DNA of 41,576 bases from Streptomyces boluensis (GTDB taxonomy: Bacteria > Actinomycetota > Actinomycetes > Streptomycetales > Streptomycetaceae). Both the position numbers and the translations under genes were made by a program. Positions 16,784-24,546 of this stretch are shown in pieces; position 1 is the first letter of the stretch; each line of letters starts with the position of its first letter. The stretch is from contig NZ_JAAAHS010000020.1 of the NCBI RefSeq assembly GCF_009908195.1, forward strand, positions 1-41,576, given 5' to 3'. The notes beneath the pieces were generated by a model. It saw nothing but the letters and a program-made list of their open reading frames with translations. It was not told where the DNA came from and ran no database searches.

Positions 16784-18553
16784 GTGCGTCGACGCCTGTG
16801 GGGAACCATGCTCGCTCTCGGGCTCCTGGCCGGAGTCGCACCAATAGCCGACGCCGCAGCCGCGGAACCAAGACACGGGCCGCTCCCGCTGGAGCGGCTT
16901 TTCGACAATCGGGCGGTCAGCAGCGACGACCGCCCCGCCGCGGCCGACTTCGACGGCTCCGGCGCCTCGCTCTCCGCGCAGGACCTGGCCGCCGCCGGCT
17001 GGTCCCCCGGCCGCACCATCGGCGTCGACTCGGCCGGCCTGCGCCTGCCCCGTACGACACCGGGCGAGCCCGACAACGTACGCGCGGACGGGCAGTCCGT
17101 GGCGGTGCAGGGGCGGGGGGACGCGCTCGCGTTCCTGGTCGCGGGGACCGGCGGCGATGCCTCCGGCACCGGCACCGTGCGGTACCGCGACGGCTCCCGC
17201 GGCGACTTCCGGCTGACCGCCCCCGACTGGCGCTCCGGCCCGCTGGCCACCAAGTCGGTGGCGCTGCCGCACATCAACACCCCGCTCGGCCAGCTCGCCG
17301 AACCGGCCCGGCTCTACGTGGTCACCGTGCCGATCGCCCGCGGCCGCGACGTCGCCGAGGTGCGGCTGCCCGAGCGGCAGGGCCCCGACCTGCATGTCTT
17401 CGCCGTCTCCGTGCGGCCCGCGACGACCGGATGGACCGGCACCTGGTCGGCGTCGACCGCCGGGTACACCGCCGTGGGCCCCTGGGTCGACCGCACGCTG
17501 CGGCTCGTGGTGCACAGCTCGGTCGGCGGATCGCGGGTACGCGTCCGGCTCGACAACACGTTCGCCCGCACGCCCGTACGCATCGGCGGCGCGAGTGTCG
17601 CCGTGCAGCGGGCGGGCGCCGAGCCCCGTGAGGCTCCGGTGCCGCTGTCGTTCCGTGGCGCCACGGGCACCGAGATACCCGCGGGGGCACAGGCGTTCAG
17701 CGACCCGGTCGGCTTCGATGTGCCCCCTGACAGCAATCTGCTAGTGAGCTTCCACCTGCCGGGCACGGTGGCGGCGGCCCCGGTGCACAGCCAGGCGATC
17801 CAGAAGTCGTACCTGAGCGAGCCGGGCGACCACAGCGCCGACGGCGCCCCCGGCGCGTACACCTCGACGCTCTCGACCTGGCCGTTCCTCACCGGTGTCG
17901 ATGTGAGCGGCGGGCCCGGTTCGGTGGTGATGCTCGGCGACTCCATCACCGACGGCGTGAAGTCCACCCAGAACGCCAATCTGCGCTGGCCCGACGTGCT
18001 TTCGCGGCGGCTGCTCGCCCAGGACGAGATCCCGCACTATGGCGTGATCAACCACGGGATCTCCGCGAACCGTGTGGTCACGGACCGCTATCCGGGAGAC
18101 GGGATCTCCACCGACACCGGCGGGGTCAGCGCCCTGCACCGGCTCGACCGGGATGTCTTCGCACAGACCTCGGCCCGCACGATGGTGGTCTTCGAGGGTG
18201 TCAACGATGTGCGCTGGGGCGCCGGGGCCGGGGATGTCATCGCCGGTCTGCAGGAGATCGCCGACCGGGCGCGGGCCCGCGGTCTGCGCGTGGTGGCCGC
18301 GACGATCGCGCCCTGCGAGGGCGAGACGCTCTGCACAGCCGCCGCCGACGCCGAGCGGGTCGCGGTGAACACCTGGATCCGGTCGAGCGGCAGCTATGAC
18401 GCGGTACTCGACTTCGACGCCGTCCTGCGCGACCCGGCACACCCGGCGCGGATCCTTCCCGCGTACGACAGCGGGGACCATCTGCACCCCGGCGACGCGG
18501 GGCTCACGGCGCTCGCGGAGTCGGTGGACCTGAAGGCGCTCACGGGCGGCTGA
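16784..18553 (+). CDS. Secreted two-domain SGNH/GDSL hydrolase
   Basis: A 589-residue exported protein. The GTG at 16784 is chosen because GGAGGA (16772-16777) lies six bases upstream; an in-frame GTG at 16763 would precede it. A Sec signal peptide (R-R-R-L-W-G-T then a hydrophobic run, A-D-A-A) is followed by a beta-rich domain to about residue 360. The SGNH esterase domain then shows block I M-L-G-D-S-I-T-D-G (Ser), block III G-V-N-D-V, and block V D-H-L-H-P with catalytic Asp and His. It probably deacylates carbohydrate or lipid esters outside the cell. A strong hairpin follows the stop codon. Confidence 0.9.
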   Translation: MRRRLWGTMLALGLLAGVAPIADAAAAEPRHGPLPLERLFDNRAVSSDDRPAAADFDGSGASLSAQDLAAAGWSPGRTIGVDSAGLRLPRTTPGEPDNVRADGQSVAVQGRGDALAFLVAGTGGDASGTGTVRYRDGSRGDFRLTAPDWRSGPLATKSVALPHINTPLGQLAEPARLYVVTVPIARGRDVAEVRLPERQGPDLHVFAVSVRPATTGWTGTWSASTAGYTAVGPWVDRTLRLVVHSSVGGSRVRVRLDNTFARTPVRIGGASVAVQRAGAEPREAPVPLSFRGATGTEIPAGAQAFSDPVGFDVPPDSNLLVSFHLPGTVAAAPVHSQAIQKSYLSEPGDHSADGAPGAYTSTLSTWPFLTGVDVSGGPGSVVMLGDSITDGVKSTQNANLRWPDVLSRRLLAQDEIPHYGVINHGISANRVVTDRYPGDGISTDTGGVSALHRLDRDVFAQTSARTMVVFEGVNDVRWGAGAGDVIAGLQEIADRARARGLRVVAATIAPCEGETLCTAAADAERVAVNTWIRSSGSYDAVLDFDAVLRDPAHPARILPAYDSGDHLHPGDAGLTALAESVDLKALTGG

Positions 18554-18570
18554 TCCAGGTCCGTAAGAAC

Positions 18571-18605
18571 GCGGGGCCGACGGGAACGCGTCCCGTCGGC
18601 CCCGC
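18571..18605 (+). terminator. Intrinsic hairpin terminator
   Basis: GCGGGGCCGACGGGA (18571-18585) pairs perfectly with TCCCGTCGGCCCCGC (18591-18605), a 15-bp stem with a 5-base loop, 18 bp after the esterase stop. There is no U tract, as is common in Streptomyces. It may also stop transcription from the convergent xthA gene. Confidence 0.85.
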
Positions 18606-18649
18606 GCGTCGCTACTCGGCCGTGGCCGACCACGACTGGCCGACTACGA

Positions 18650-19429
18650 CTACACGTCCAGGTCCACCACGACCGGCGCGTGGTCCGAGGCGCCCTTGCC
18701 CTTGCGCTCCTCACGGTCGACGTACGCATCGGTGACGGCCTTGGCGAAGGGGGCGTTCCCATACACCAGGTCGATGCGCATGCCGCGGTTCTTCGGGAAG
18801 CCGAGCTGGCGGTAGTCCCAGTACGTGAACGGCACGTCGTACTTCAGCGGGCGGGGCACCACGTCGTTGAGCCCCGCCTCGCGCAGCGCGGTCAGGGCGG
18901 CGCGCTCGGCCGGGGTGACGTGGGTGGCACCGTCGAAGAGGCTGATGTCCCAGACGTCGTCGTCGGTCGGCGCGACGTTGTAGTCGCCCATCACCGCGAA
19001 GGGGCGGGAACCCGCCGCGTCCCCGGCCACGGCCGCCTTCAGGGCCTCGAACCACTGGAGCTTGTAGGCGTAGTGCGGGTGCTCGGGCTCGCGGCCGTTC
19101 GGCACGTACACCGACCAGACGCGGACGCCGCCGCAGGTCGCGGAGACGGCGCGGGGCTCCTCCACGCCTTCGTACCCCGGGTCTCCCGGCAGGCCCTTGA
19201 CCACGTCGTCGAGGCCCACGCGGGAGACGACCGCCACGCCGTTCCACCTGCCGGTGGCGTTCACCGCCGATTCGTATCCCAGCTCCCGCAGCTCGTCCGC
19301 CGGGAACTGCTCGGCGGCGCACTTGGTCTCCTGGATGCACAGCACGTCCGTGCCGCTGTTCTCCAGCCAGGCCAGGAGGCGGGGCAGGCGGGCGGTGATC
19401 GAGTTCACGTTCCAAGTCGCGATGCGCAT
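18650..19429 (-). CDS. xthA: Exodeoxyribonuclease III
   Basis: A 259-residue AP endonuclease / 3'-5' exonuclease of base-excision repair. Family motifs in order are A-T-W-N-V-N-S, I-Q-E-T-K (metal-binding Glu), Y-V-P-N-G-R, M-G-D-Y-N-V-A-P (catalytic Asp/Asn), F-T-Y-W-D-Y-R, R-I-D and the terminal G-A-S-D-H-A-P with catalytic Asp-His. Length agrees with bacterial ExoIII. It follows the MBL-hydrolase gene by 35 bp on the same strand. Confidence 0.95.
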   Translation of the reverse strand: MRIATWNVNSITARLPRLLAWLENSGTDVLCIQETKCAAEQFPADELRELGYESAVNATGRWNGVAVVSRVGLDDVVKGLPGDPGYEGVEEPRAVSATCGGVRVWSVYVPNGREPEHPHYAYKLQWFEALKAAVAGDAAGSRPFAVMGDYNVAPTDDDVWDISLFDGATHVTPAERAALTALREAGLNDVVPRPLKYDVPFTYWDYRQLGFPKNRGMRIDLVYGNAPFAKAVTDAYVDREERKGKGASDHAPVVVDLDV

Positions 19430-19464
19430 GGCTCACAACCTACCGGGCGGGTACGACAACGGGC

Positions 19465-20115
19465 TCAGAGCGTCGTTCCGTCACCGGACGCGAAGCGGGC
19501 GTGCTCGGCGCCGCCCAGATTCGAGATGTGCAGGTCGTAGATCGGCCGGGCCACATCCGTGAGCAGCGCGTCGTGGATGTCGATGGCCCGCTGCGGCTTG
19601 ATCTCACGGACGTACTCGATCACCTCGGAGACCTTGCTCCAGGGCGCCATCACCGGCAGCAGCAGCGTCTCGACCGGCTGGTCGGGCACGGTCAGCGCGT
19701 CGCCCGGGTGGAACAGCGAGGTGGCGTCCGGGTCGACGAGGAACCCCACGTTCGTGACCCTCGGCAGGTCCGGGTGGATCACCGCGTGCAGCTCGCCGTG
19801 CACCTGGACGTCGAACCCGGCGGCCGTGAACGTGTCGCCGTGCCCGACGGTGTGCACCCGGCCGGGGAACGCGGCCGCGAGCTGGTCGGCGACGGAGCGC
19901 AGGGTCCAGATCTCGGCGCCCGGGTTCGCCTCCATGGCGGCCCGGAGCCGGTCCTCACTGAAGTGGTCCGGGTGTTCGTGCGTGATGAGGACGGCGTCGG
20001 CGCCGAGCGCCGCGTCCTCCTCGCTGAACGCGCCGGGGTCGATGACCAGCGTGCGGCCGTCCCGCTCCAGGCGGACGCAGGCGTGCGACTTCTTGGTGAG
20101 CTTCATGTGTGCCAT
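19465..20115 (-). CDS. MBL-fold metallohydrolase (UlaG-like)
   Basis: A 216-residue metallo-beta-lactamase-fold protein. The metal-binding motif is I-T-H-E-H-P-D-H-F; further ligands are probably the His in H-P-G-D and the His near D-I-H-D. The early K-S-H-A-C-V and V-I-D-P-G segments are typical of the UlaG/YtnP-type subgroup. Substrate unknown. An AGGA lies seven bases before the ATG. It sits between the PcaDC-like gene (31 bp) and xthA (35 bp) on the same strand, so the three could be cotranscribed. Confidence 0.88.
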   Translation of the reverse strand: MAHMKLTKKSHACVRLERDGRTLVIDPGAFSEEDAALGADAVLITHEHPDHFSEDRLRAAMEANPGAEIWTLRSVADQLAAAFPGRVHTVGHGDTFTAAGFDVQVHGELHAVIHPDLPRVTNVGFLVDPDATSLFHPGDALTVPDQPVETLLLPVMAPWSKVSEVIEYVREIKPQRAIDIHDALLTDVARPIYDLHISNLGGAEHARFASGDGTTL

Positions 20116-20146
20116 GACACCATCCTGCGCCGCCCGGCCGCCTCGC

Positions 20147-21427
20147 TCACTCCTGCGGCGTGGTCTCCTCGCGGATCACGGACTGCGCGACCCGGAACGC
20201 CGTGTTCGCCGCGGGAACCCCGCAGTACACAGCGGCCTGCAGGAAGATCTCCTTGATCTCGCCCGGCGTCAGACCGTTGCGCAGCGCGGCTCGTACGTGG
20301 AAGACCAGCTCCTCCTGGTGTCCGCCCGCGATCAGCGCGGAGAGCGTGACGCAGCTGCGCATCCGGCGGTCGAGTCCTGGCCGGGCCCAGACCTCACCCC
20401 ACGCGTACCGGGTGACCAGGTCCTGGAAGTCGCCGGAGAACTCGTCGGCCGCGGCGAGCGCACTGTCGACATGGGCGTCGCCGAGCACCTCACGCCGCAC
20501 CTTGAGACCGCTGTCGTACGGGTCGGGTCGGCCCGACGGAGTCAACTCGTCCGGTACGACGGGGGCGATCTCGGCGACCGGAGAGGCCGGGACCGAGGGC
20601 GCGAGGACCGGCTTGACCGGGGGCGCGGAGATCGCCGAGTGCTGCTCGGTCCAGGCGGTGGAGAAGTGCCGTACGAGCAGGTCGGTGACCGCGGCGGGCT
20701 GCTCGACCGGGGCCAGGTGGGAGGCGCCGGGGACCACCGCGAGCCGGGCGTCCGGTATGCCGGCGACCAGCGTGCGCGCCTCGGCGGGGCCGGTGACCTG
20801 GTCCTCGGAGCCGACCAGGACGAGCGTGGGCACCCCGATCCGGCCGAGCTCGCCGCGGATGTCGAACGCGGCGAGGGCCTCGCAGGCCGAGATGTAGCAG
20901 CCGGGGTCGGTGGTGCGGACCATCTGCACGGCCCACTCGGTGATCGCGGGCTGGTTGGCGGCGAAGCCGGGCGTGAACCAGCGCTCGGGGGAGGTACGGG
21001 CCACCGGGTCGAGGCCGTTCGTCCGGACGATCACGCCGCGCTGGCGGAACTCGTCGGCCGTGCCGAACCGGGGCGACGCCGCGATCAGCGCGAGCGAGGC
21101 GACCCGCTGCGGGTGCCGAAGCGCCAGGTCGGCACCGATGGCACCGCCGAGCGCGCAGCCCGCGTACCCGAAGCGCTGCACACCGAGTTCGTCGAGCGTG
21201 CCGAGCACCCGGTCGGCGAGCGCGCTCACACTGTCGGCCCCGTGCGCCGGGGCGCCGCCGTGGCCGGGCAGGTCGAAGCGGAACACACGCCAGGTCTTCG
21301 CCAGCTCGGGGATCTGCCGGTCCCACATGTGCCATGTGGTACCCAGTGAGGGACCCAGGATCAGGACTGGGGCGTCTTCTGGCCCGTCAAAGCGGTATTG
21401 CAGGCTGTTCTTCGGCGTCTCGCTCAC
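20147..21427 (-). CDS. pcaL: PcaDC-type fusion: enol-lactonase domain plus 4-carboxymuconolactone decarboxylase
   Basis: A 426-residue fusion. Residues 8-255 form an alpha/beta-hydrolase domain like 3-oxoadipate enol-lactonase (PcaD). A Pro/Ala-rich linker follows, then residues ~305-420 match 4-carboxymuconolactone decarboxylase (PcaC), with the R-S-C-V-T-L-S-A-L-I-A-G-G-H segment. Such PcaL proteins catalyse two steps of the protocatechuate branch of the beta-ketoadipate pathway. Oddly, the elbow expected as G-x-S-x-G-G reads G-C-A-L-G-G, so the nucleophile position is Ala92. Asp209 (G-S-E-D) and His237 (G-A-S-H) remain. No other pca genes are nearby. GTG at 21427 is preferred (GAGAGGG upstream); GTG at 21451 is possible. 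Confidence 0.85.
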   Translation of the reverse strand: MSETPKNSLQYRFDGPEDAPVLILGPSLGTTWHMWDRQIPELAKTWRVFRFDLPGHGGAPAHGADSVSALADRVLGTLDELGVQRFGYAGCALGGAIGADLALRHPQRVASLALIAASPRFGTADEFRQRGVIVRTNGLDPVARTSPERWFTPGFAANQPAITEWAVQMVRTTDPGCYISACEALAAFDIRGELGRIGVPTLVLVGSEDQVTGPAEARTLVAGIPDARLAVVPGASHLAPVEQPAAVTDLLVRHFSTAWTEQHSAISAPPVKPVLAPSVPASPVAEIAPVVPDELTPSGRPDPYDSGLKVRREVLGDAHVDSALAAADEFSGDFQDLVTRYAWGEVWARPGLDRRMRSCVTLSALIAGGHQEELVFHVRAALRNGLTPGEIKEIFLQAAVYCGVPAANTAFRVAQSVIREETTPQE

Positions 21428-21469
21428 CCGTCCGACCCTCTCATCTGTCACGACAGCCCCTATGAGCGG

Positions 21470-21755
21470 GGTCCTGGCTGTAGCTGTCCGACCAGGTGGA
21501 AGACCTTGCGGGCCGCATAGCTTTTTACTGCAACGGACGATTTCGCGCCGGGTCTTGCCCCCCTTGGTTCGGCGCTCATAGTAGTCGGGGGTGCGGGGGT
21601 CAACCGGCGTGCGGGGGAAAGACGACGCCGTGCAGCACGGCATCGGCCTGCCGACCGCCGTCGCGGTTGAGGCGACGGAACTGCCGGCGGCTCGAGGAAG
21701 GCGCTACGGGGGCGGCTCGTATGAAGCGGCGAACGACGCCTCAGCGCCGAGCCGT
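21470..21755 (-). mobile_element. Relic of IS110-family transposase (C-terminal part)
   Basis: Reading minus strand from 21755, L-G-A-E-A-S-F-A-A, then Q-F-R-R-L-N-R-D-G, P-R-T-P-D-Y-Y-E-R-R, K-T-R-R-E-I-V-R-C and, after a shift at an A run, Y-A-A-R-K-V-F-H-L-V match the Transposase_20 domain and C-terminus of IS110-type transposases. The pieces lie in different frames, so at least two frameshifts are present and the N-terminal half is absent. It is a dead remnant, with a related relic in the same orientation at 38035-38355. Confidence 0.65.
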
Positions 21756-22214
21756 TCTGAACTTGGTCAAACTGGCTGAGCGCGTCCCCTCCCGGTCCGA
21801 TGACGTGTCGCTTGGCTGCCGGTACCGGGCCGCGTCAGGCGGTCAGGTACGTGAGTAAGCCGCAGTGCTCAACAGGCCCCTATCGGGACACACCCCGCCG
21901 GCCCGGCACCGACAACGCACCATCCCCGGCCAGCAGTCGACGCTGTGACACTCGGACACTTTTCGGTCAGGAACACGATGGGTCAGACCCCGGACCCGGG
22001 ACAGCACCCACCCATCCTCCCTCCCGGCACCTCACCTCTACTCAGGACTGCAGAGCACTGCTCAACCCCCCTCACACAACAGCCCGCACCGATCCCGGCC
22101 GGCCACAACAGGGCACGAAATCGCGGCGTCACGTTCAGAGGACGCCAGACAGTCGTTCGGGCTGAGCGGGGTTTCCGGGATAGGAGGCAGGGGCCCGCCT
22201 CCCGGTGGTCGTCC
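21756..22214. other. Intergenic stretch without recognised gene
   Basis: About 460 bp between the IS110 relic and the IS5-type element. Open frames here have poor codon character and no recognisable domain. No hairpin or RNA gene was seen. Confidence 0.5.
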
Positions 22215-22216
22215 TA

Positions 22217-22794
22217 ATGCGTGTTGCAGAAGGCTTCGGGCCGCCGGGCATCTTCTCTGTATGGGTGGGGTGTTGAGGGCTGAGTCGTTGTGGTGGAGAC
22301 GTTCACGGGTCTGCGGATGCGGCAGTTCGAGCGGCTGCTGAAGGCGGTCCGGGAACGGGGCGGGAACGTTCCTGGTGGTGGTCGGCCTTGGTCCCTGCCG
22401 CTGGCCGACCGGGTGCTGCTGGTGGCTGTGTACTACCGCACGAACCTCACCATGAGGCAGCTCGCGCCGCTGTTCGGCTGCTCGCCGTGCTGGCCGACGG
22501 CGCGTACATCAACACCGGGCTCGTCGTCCCGCATCGCAAACGCCCCGGCAGAGCCCTGCTGCCCGGCGAGGAGGAAGACAACGCCGAACACCGCAGAGTC
22601 CGGGCCCGCGTCGAGCACGCCTTCGCCCGCATGAAGCACTACAAGATCCTCCGCGACTGCCGACAGCGCGGCAGCGGCCTCCACCATGCGGTCCAGGCAA
22701 TCGCCCACATGCACAACCTCACCCTCGCTGTATGAGCAGAGCAGCCGAGAACCCAGCACTGACATGCCCGAACGCGACCTTCTGCAACACGCTT
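22217..22794 (+). mobile_element. IS5-family element, internal-deletion derivative (578 bp)
   Basis: The ends are 17-bp inverted repeats differing at one position: left 22217-22233 (ATGCGTGTTGCAGAAGG), right 22778-22794. Each is flanked by TA (22215-22216 and 22795-22796), consistent with a 2-bp target duplication. The interior holds a transposase relic missing its middle. With intact ends and no working transposase, it is a MITE-like, possibly trans-mobilisable, derivative of an element estimated near 1 kb. Confidence 0.8.
22290..22735 (+). pseudogene. Internally deleted IS5-family transposase
   Basis: The first part (from a GTG at 22290) encodes the helix-turn-helix N-terminal region ending M-R-Q-L-A-P-L-F-G. 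Near 22485 the sequence jumps, in another frame, to the DDE_Tnp_4-type C-terminus V-L-A-D-G-A-Y-I, V-P-H-R-K-R, R-V-R-A-R-V-E-H-A-F-A-R-M-K and I-A-H-M-H-N-L, ending at TGA 22735. Roughly 130 residues, including upstream catalytic Asp residues, are missing, so it cannot be active. Confidence 0.8.
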
Positions 22795-22868
22795 TAGCGC
22801 CTGTTGCGAAAGTGGGAACCGCGCGCCGAGCGGACCGGACGTGGCGTCCGGCGATAGGTTCAGGTGCC

Positions 22869-23270
22869 ATGGCGGAACCCATTTACTACGTTGACCGCTC
22901 GGACATCCGCGAGGGCAAAATCGCCGAGGTCAAGAACGGGATGCGCGACCTGACCACGTTCGTCGAGGCGCGCGAGCCGCAGCTGATCGCCTACCACTTC
23001 TACATCGATGAGTTCGAGTCCACGATGACCGTGGTGGCGGTCCACCCTGATTCGGCGTCGATGGAGTTCCACATGGAGCTCGGCGGACCGAAGTTCCGCG
23101 AATTCAGTGCGCTCATCCGCATGAGATCCATCGACGTGTACGGCCAGCCGAACTCGGTGGTCGTGGACCAGCTCCGCCAGAAGGCCGCGATGCTCGGCGG
23201 CGGCACCGTCGCCCTTCACACCCTGCAGGCGGGCTTCAGTCGACTGCATCCGCCCCGGAACACCGTCTGA
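22869..23270 (+). CDS. Conserved hypothetical, ABM-like dimeric barrel protein
   Basis: A 133-residue soluble protein starting MAEPIYYVDRSDIREGKIAE. The pattern of strand, then E-V-K-N-G-M-R-D-L-T-T-F-V-E-A-R-E-P helix, Y-H-F-Y-I-D-E, M-T-V-V-A-V-H-P-D and S-M-E-F-H-M-E-L-G resembles small ferredoxin-like (antibiotic biosynthesis monooxygenase-type) dimers that appear in soil bacteria. No catalytic residue can be named. It is trapped between two insertion-sequence relics, yet its frame is clean, so it appears functional. Its stop lies directly at the start of the next IS relic, so the downstream context has been lost. Confidence 0.7.
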   Translation: MAEPIYYVDRSDIREGKIAEVKNGMRDLTTFVEAREPQLIAYHFYIDEFESTMTVVAVHPDSASMEFHMELGGPKFREFSALIRMRSIDVYGQPNSVVVDQLRQKAAMLGGGTVALHTLQAGFSRLHPPRNTV

Positions 23271-23895
23271 GGGTGTATTGCGAAAGCGGATCTTGGTCGT
23301 AAATGATCACGTTCTGTGGGGCGTGGAGATCTGACGAACGGCCAGTGGGCCCGGCTTGAGCCGTTGCTGCCGCAGGGCATCAAGCGGGGCCGTCCGCTGG
23401 TGTGGATGCGGCGGCAATTGATAGACGGCATACGGCGGCGGACCCGGACCGGTGCCCCATGGCGCGACGTGCCGGAACGTTACGGGCCGTGGGACCGGGT
23501 CTACGACCTGTTCCGGCGCTGGCAACGGAACAGGATCTGGGCCCGGATCGTCACTCAACTCCAGGCTGAAGCGGATGCGAAGGGCCTGATCACCTGGGAC
23601 GTGAACGTTGACTCCACCGTCTGTCGCACCCACCAGCACGCCGCCGGGGCGGCAAAAGGGGGGATCTCCAAAGGAACCGCCCGGCGGGACCGGTGTCGAG
23701 CCGGCCGATCACGGGCTTGGACGCTCGCGAGGCGGGCTGACCAGCACGATTCACCTTGCTGTCGAGCAGGGCCAGAAGCCCATGTCCGTCGTGATTACGG
23801 CCGGCCAGCGAGGTGACTCACCGCAGTTCGAGCGGGTCCTGGAAGCGATTCGGGCGCCCCGGTTCGGACTGGGGCGGCCGCGCAAGCGTCAGAAC
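23271..23895 (+). mobile_element. IS5-family element, transposase frameshifted and 3'-truncated
   Basis: A GTG at 23316 opens an IS5-type transposase (T-N-G-Q-W-A-R-L-E-P-L-L-P, G-A-P-W-R-D-V-P-E-R-Y-G-P-W). Around 23655, at AAAAGGGGGG, coding continues in the +1 frame as P-G-G-T-G-V-E-P-A-D-H-G-L-G-R-S-R-G-G-L, T-S-T-I-H-L-A and V-V-I-T-A-G-Q-R-G-D-S to about 23890. The slippery run may be the programmed frameshift site known in such elements, or decay. The catalytic C-terminus and right end are gone, replaced by another relic in opposite orientation. Confidence 0.72.
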
Positions 23896-24105
23896 AGAGT
23901 CCGGCCAGCAGCTGGTCGAAGGTGCCGTCGGCGGACCAGCGGGCGAAGCGTCCGTGCACGGTCTGCCACGGGCCGAACCGCTCGGGCAGATCCCTCCAGG
24001 GCACCCCGGTCCGGAACTTGAACACGATGCCCTCCAGCACCTGGCGGTGATCACGCCACCCGCCCGCGCCACCCACCTGTTTCGCGCGCTGCTCGTCCTG
24101 ACGAA
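23890..24105 (-). pseudogene. IS5-family transposase fragment (N-terminal domain)
   Basis: On the minus strand the segments R-Q-V-L-E-G-I-V-F-K-F-R-T-G-V, W-R-D-L-P-E-R-F-G-P-W and F-A-R-W-S-A-D-G-T-F form the N-terminal helix-turn-helix region of a second, distinct IS5-type transposase. Both ends are missing: it joins the plus-strand relic at about 23890 and the CBS gene at about 24110. The junction shows recombination between insertion sequences. Confidence 0.7.
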
Positions 24106-24116
24106 CATCGAGGCCA

Positions 24117-24500
24117 CTACCGACAATTGCCCTGCTCGTCGACGACAGGCAGGGCACCGAGCCGGCGGCCGCGCATTGCGTGCTGGGCCTCGACGATCGG
24201 GGTCACGGGTGAGGTGAACGCCCCGCGGTTGTCGAGAATGTCGCGCAGCTGGACCCGGTCCGTGTACGCGGAGTCGTCATGGACGGCGATGAGCTGGGCA
24301 TGGGTGACCAGTCCGGTGCACAGGCCGTCGTTGTCGCAGATGAGCAGATGCTCGGTGCGGGCACTGGCCATGACGGCCAGGGCCACCTCGACGGTCATGT
24401 CGTCACAGACCTGCGGTCCGGCCGGATCCATGGTGTCGGCCACCGTCCTGTATACGGGGGTGGCTCCCGCCGGGCGGGGTTGCATCTGAGCCAGCGTCAA
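24117..24500 (-). CDS. CBS-domain pair protein, C-terminus probably lost
   Basis: A 127-residue protein with two CBS motifs: T-V-A-D-T-M-D-P-A-G-P and L-R-D-I-L-D-N-R-G, each followed by the M-A-S-A-R-T-E-H-L-L-I-C-D type strand. CBS pairs bind adenine nucleotides and sense energy state. The end (L-P-V-V-D-E-Q-G-N-C-R, then TAG) stops where the final strand and helix of CBS2 should continue, exactly at the border with IS debris, so truncation is likely. TTG at 24500 is chosen for GGAGG six bases upstream; ATG at 24485 is the alternative. It is 46 bp downstream of the DEAD helicase on the same strand. Confidence 0.72.
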   Translation of the reverse strand: MTLAQMQPRPAGATPVYRTVADTMDPAGPQVCDDMTVEVALAVMASARTEHLLICDNDGLCTGLVTHAQLIAVHDDSAYTDRVQLRDILDNRGAFTSPVTPIVEAQHAMRGRRLGALPVVDEQGNCR

Positions 24501-24546
24501 AAGGTGCCTCCTGCAGAGATGGGTCAGCTTCCAGATCACGCGGTGC

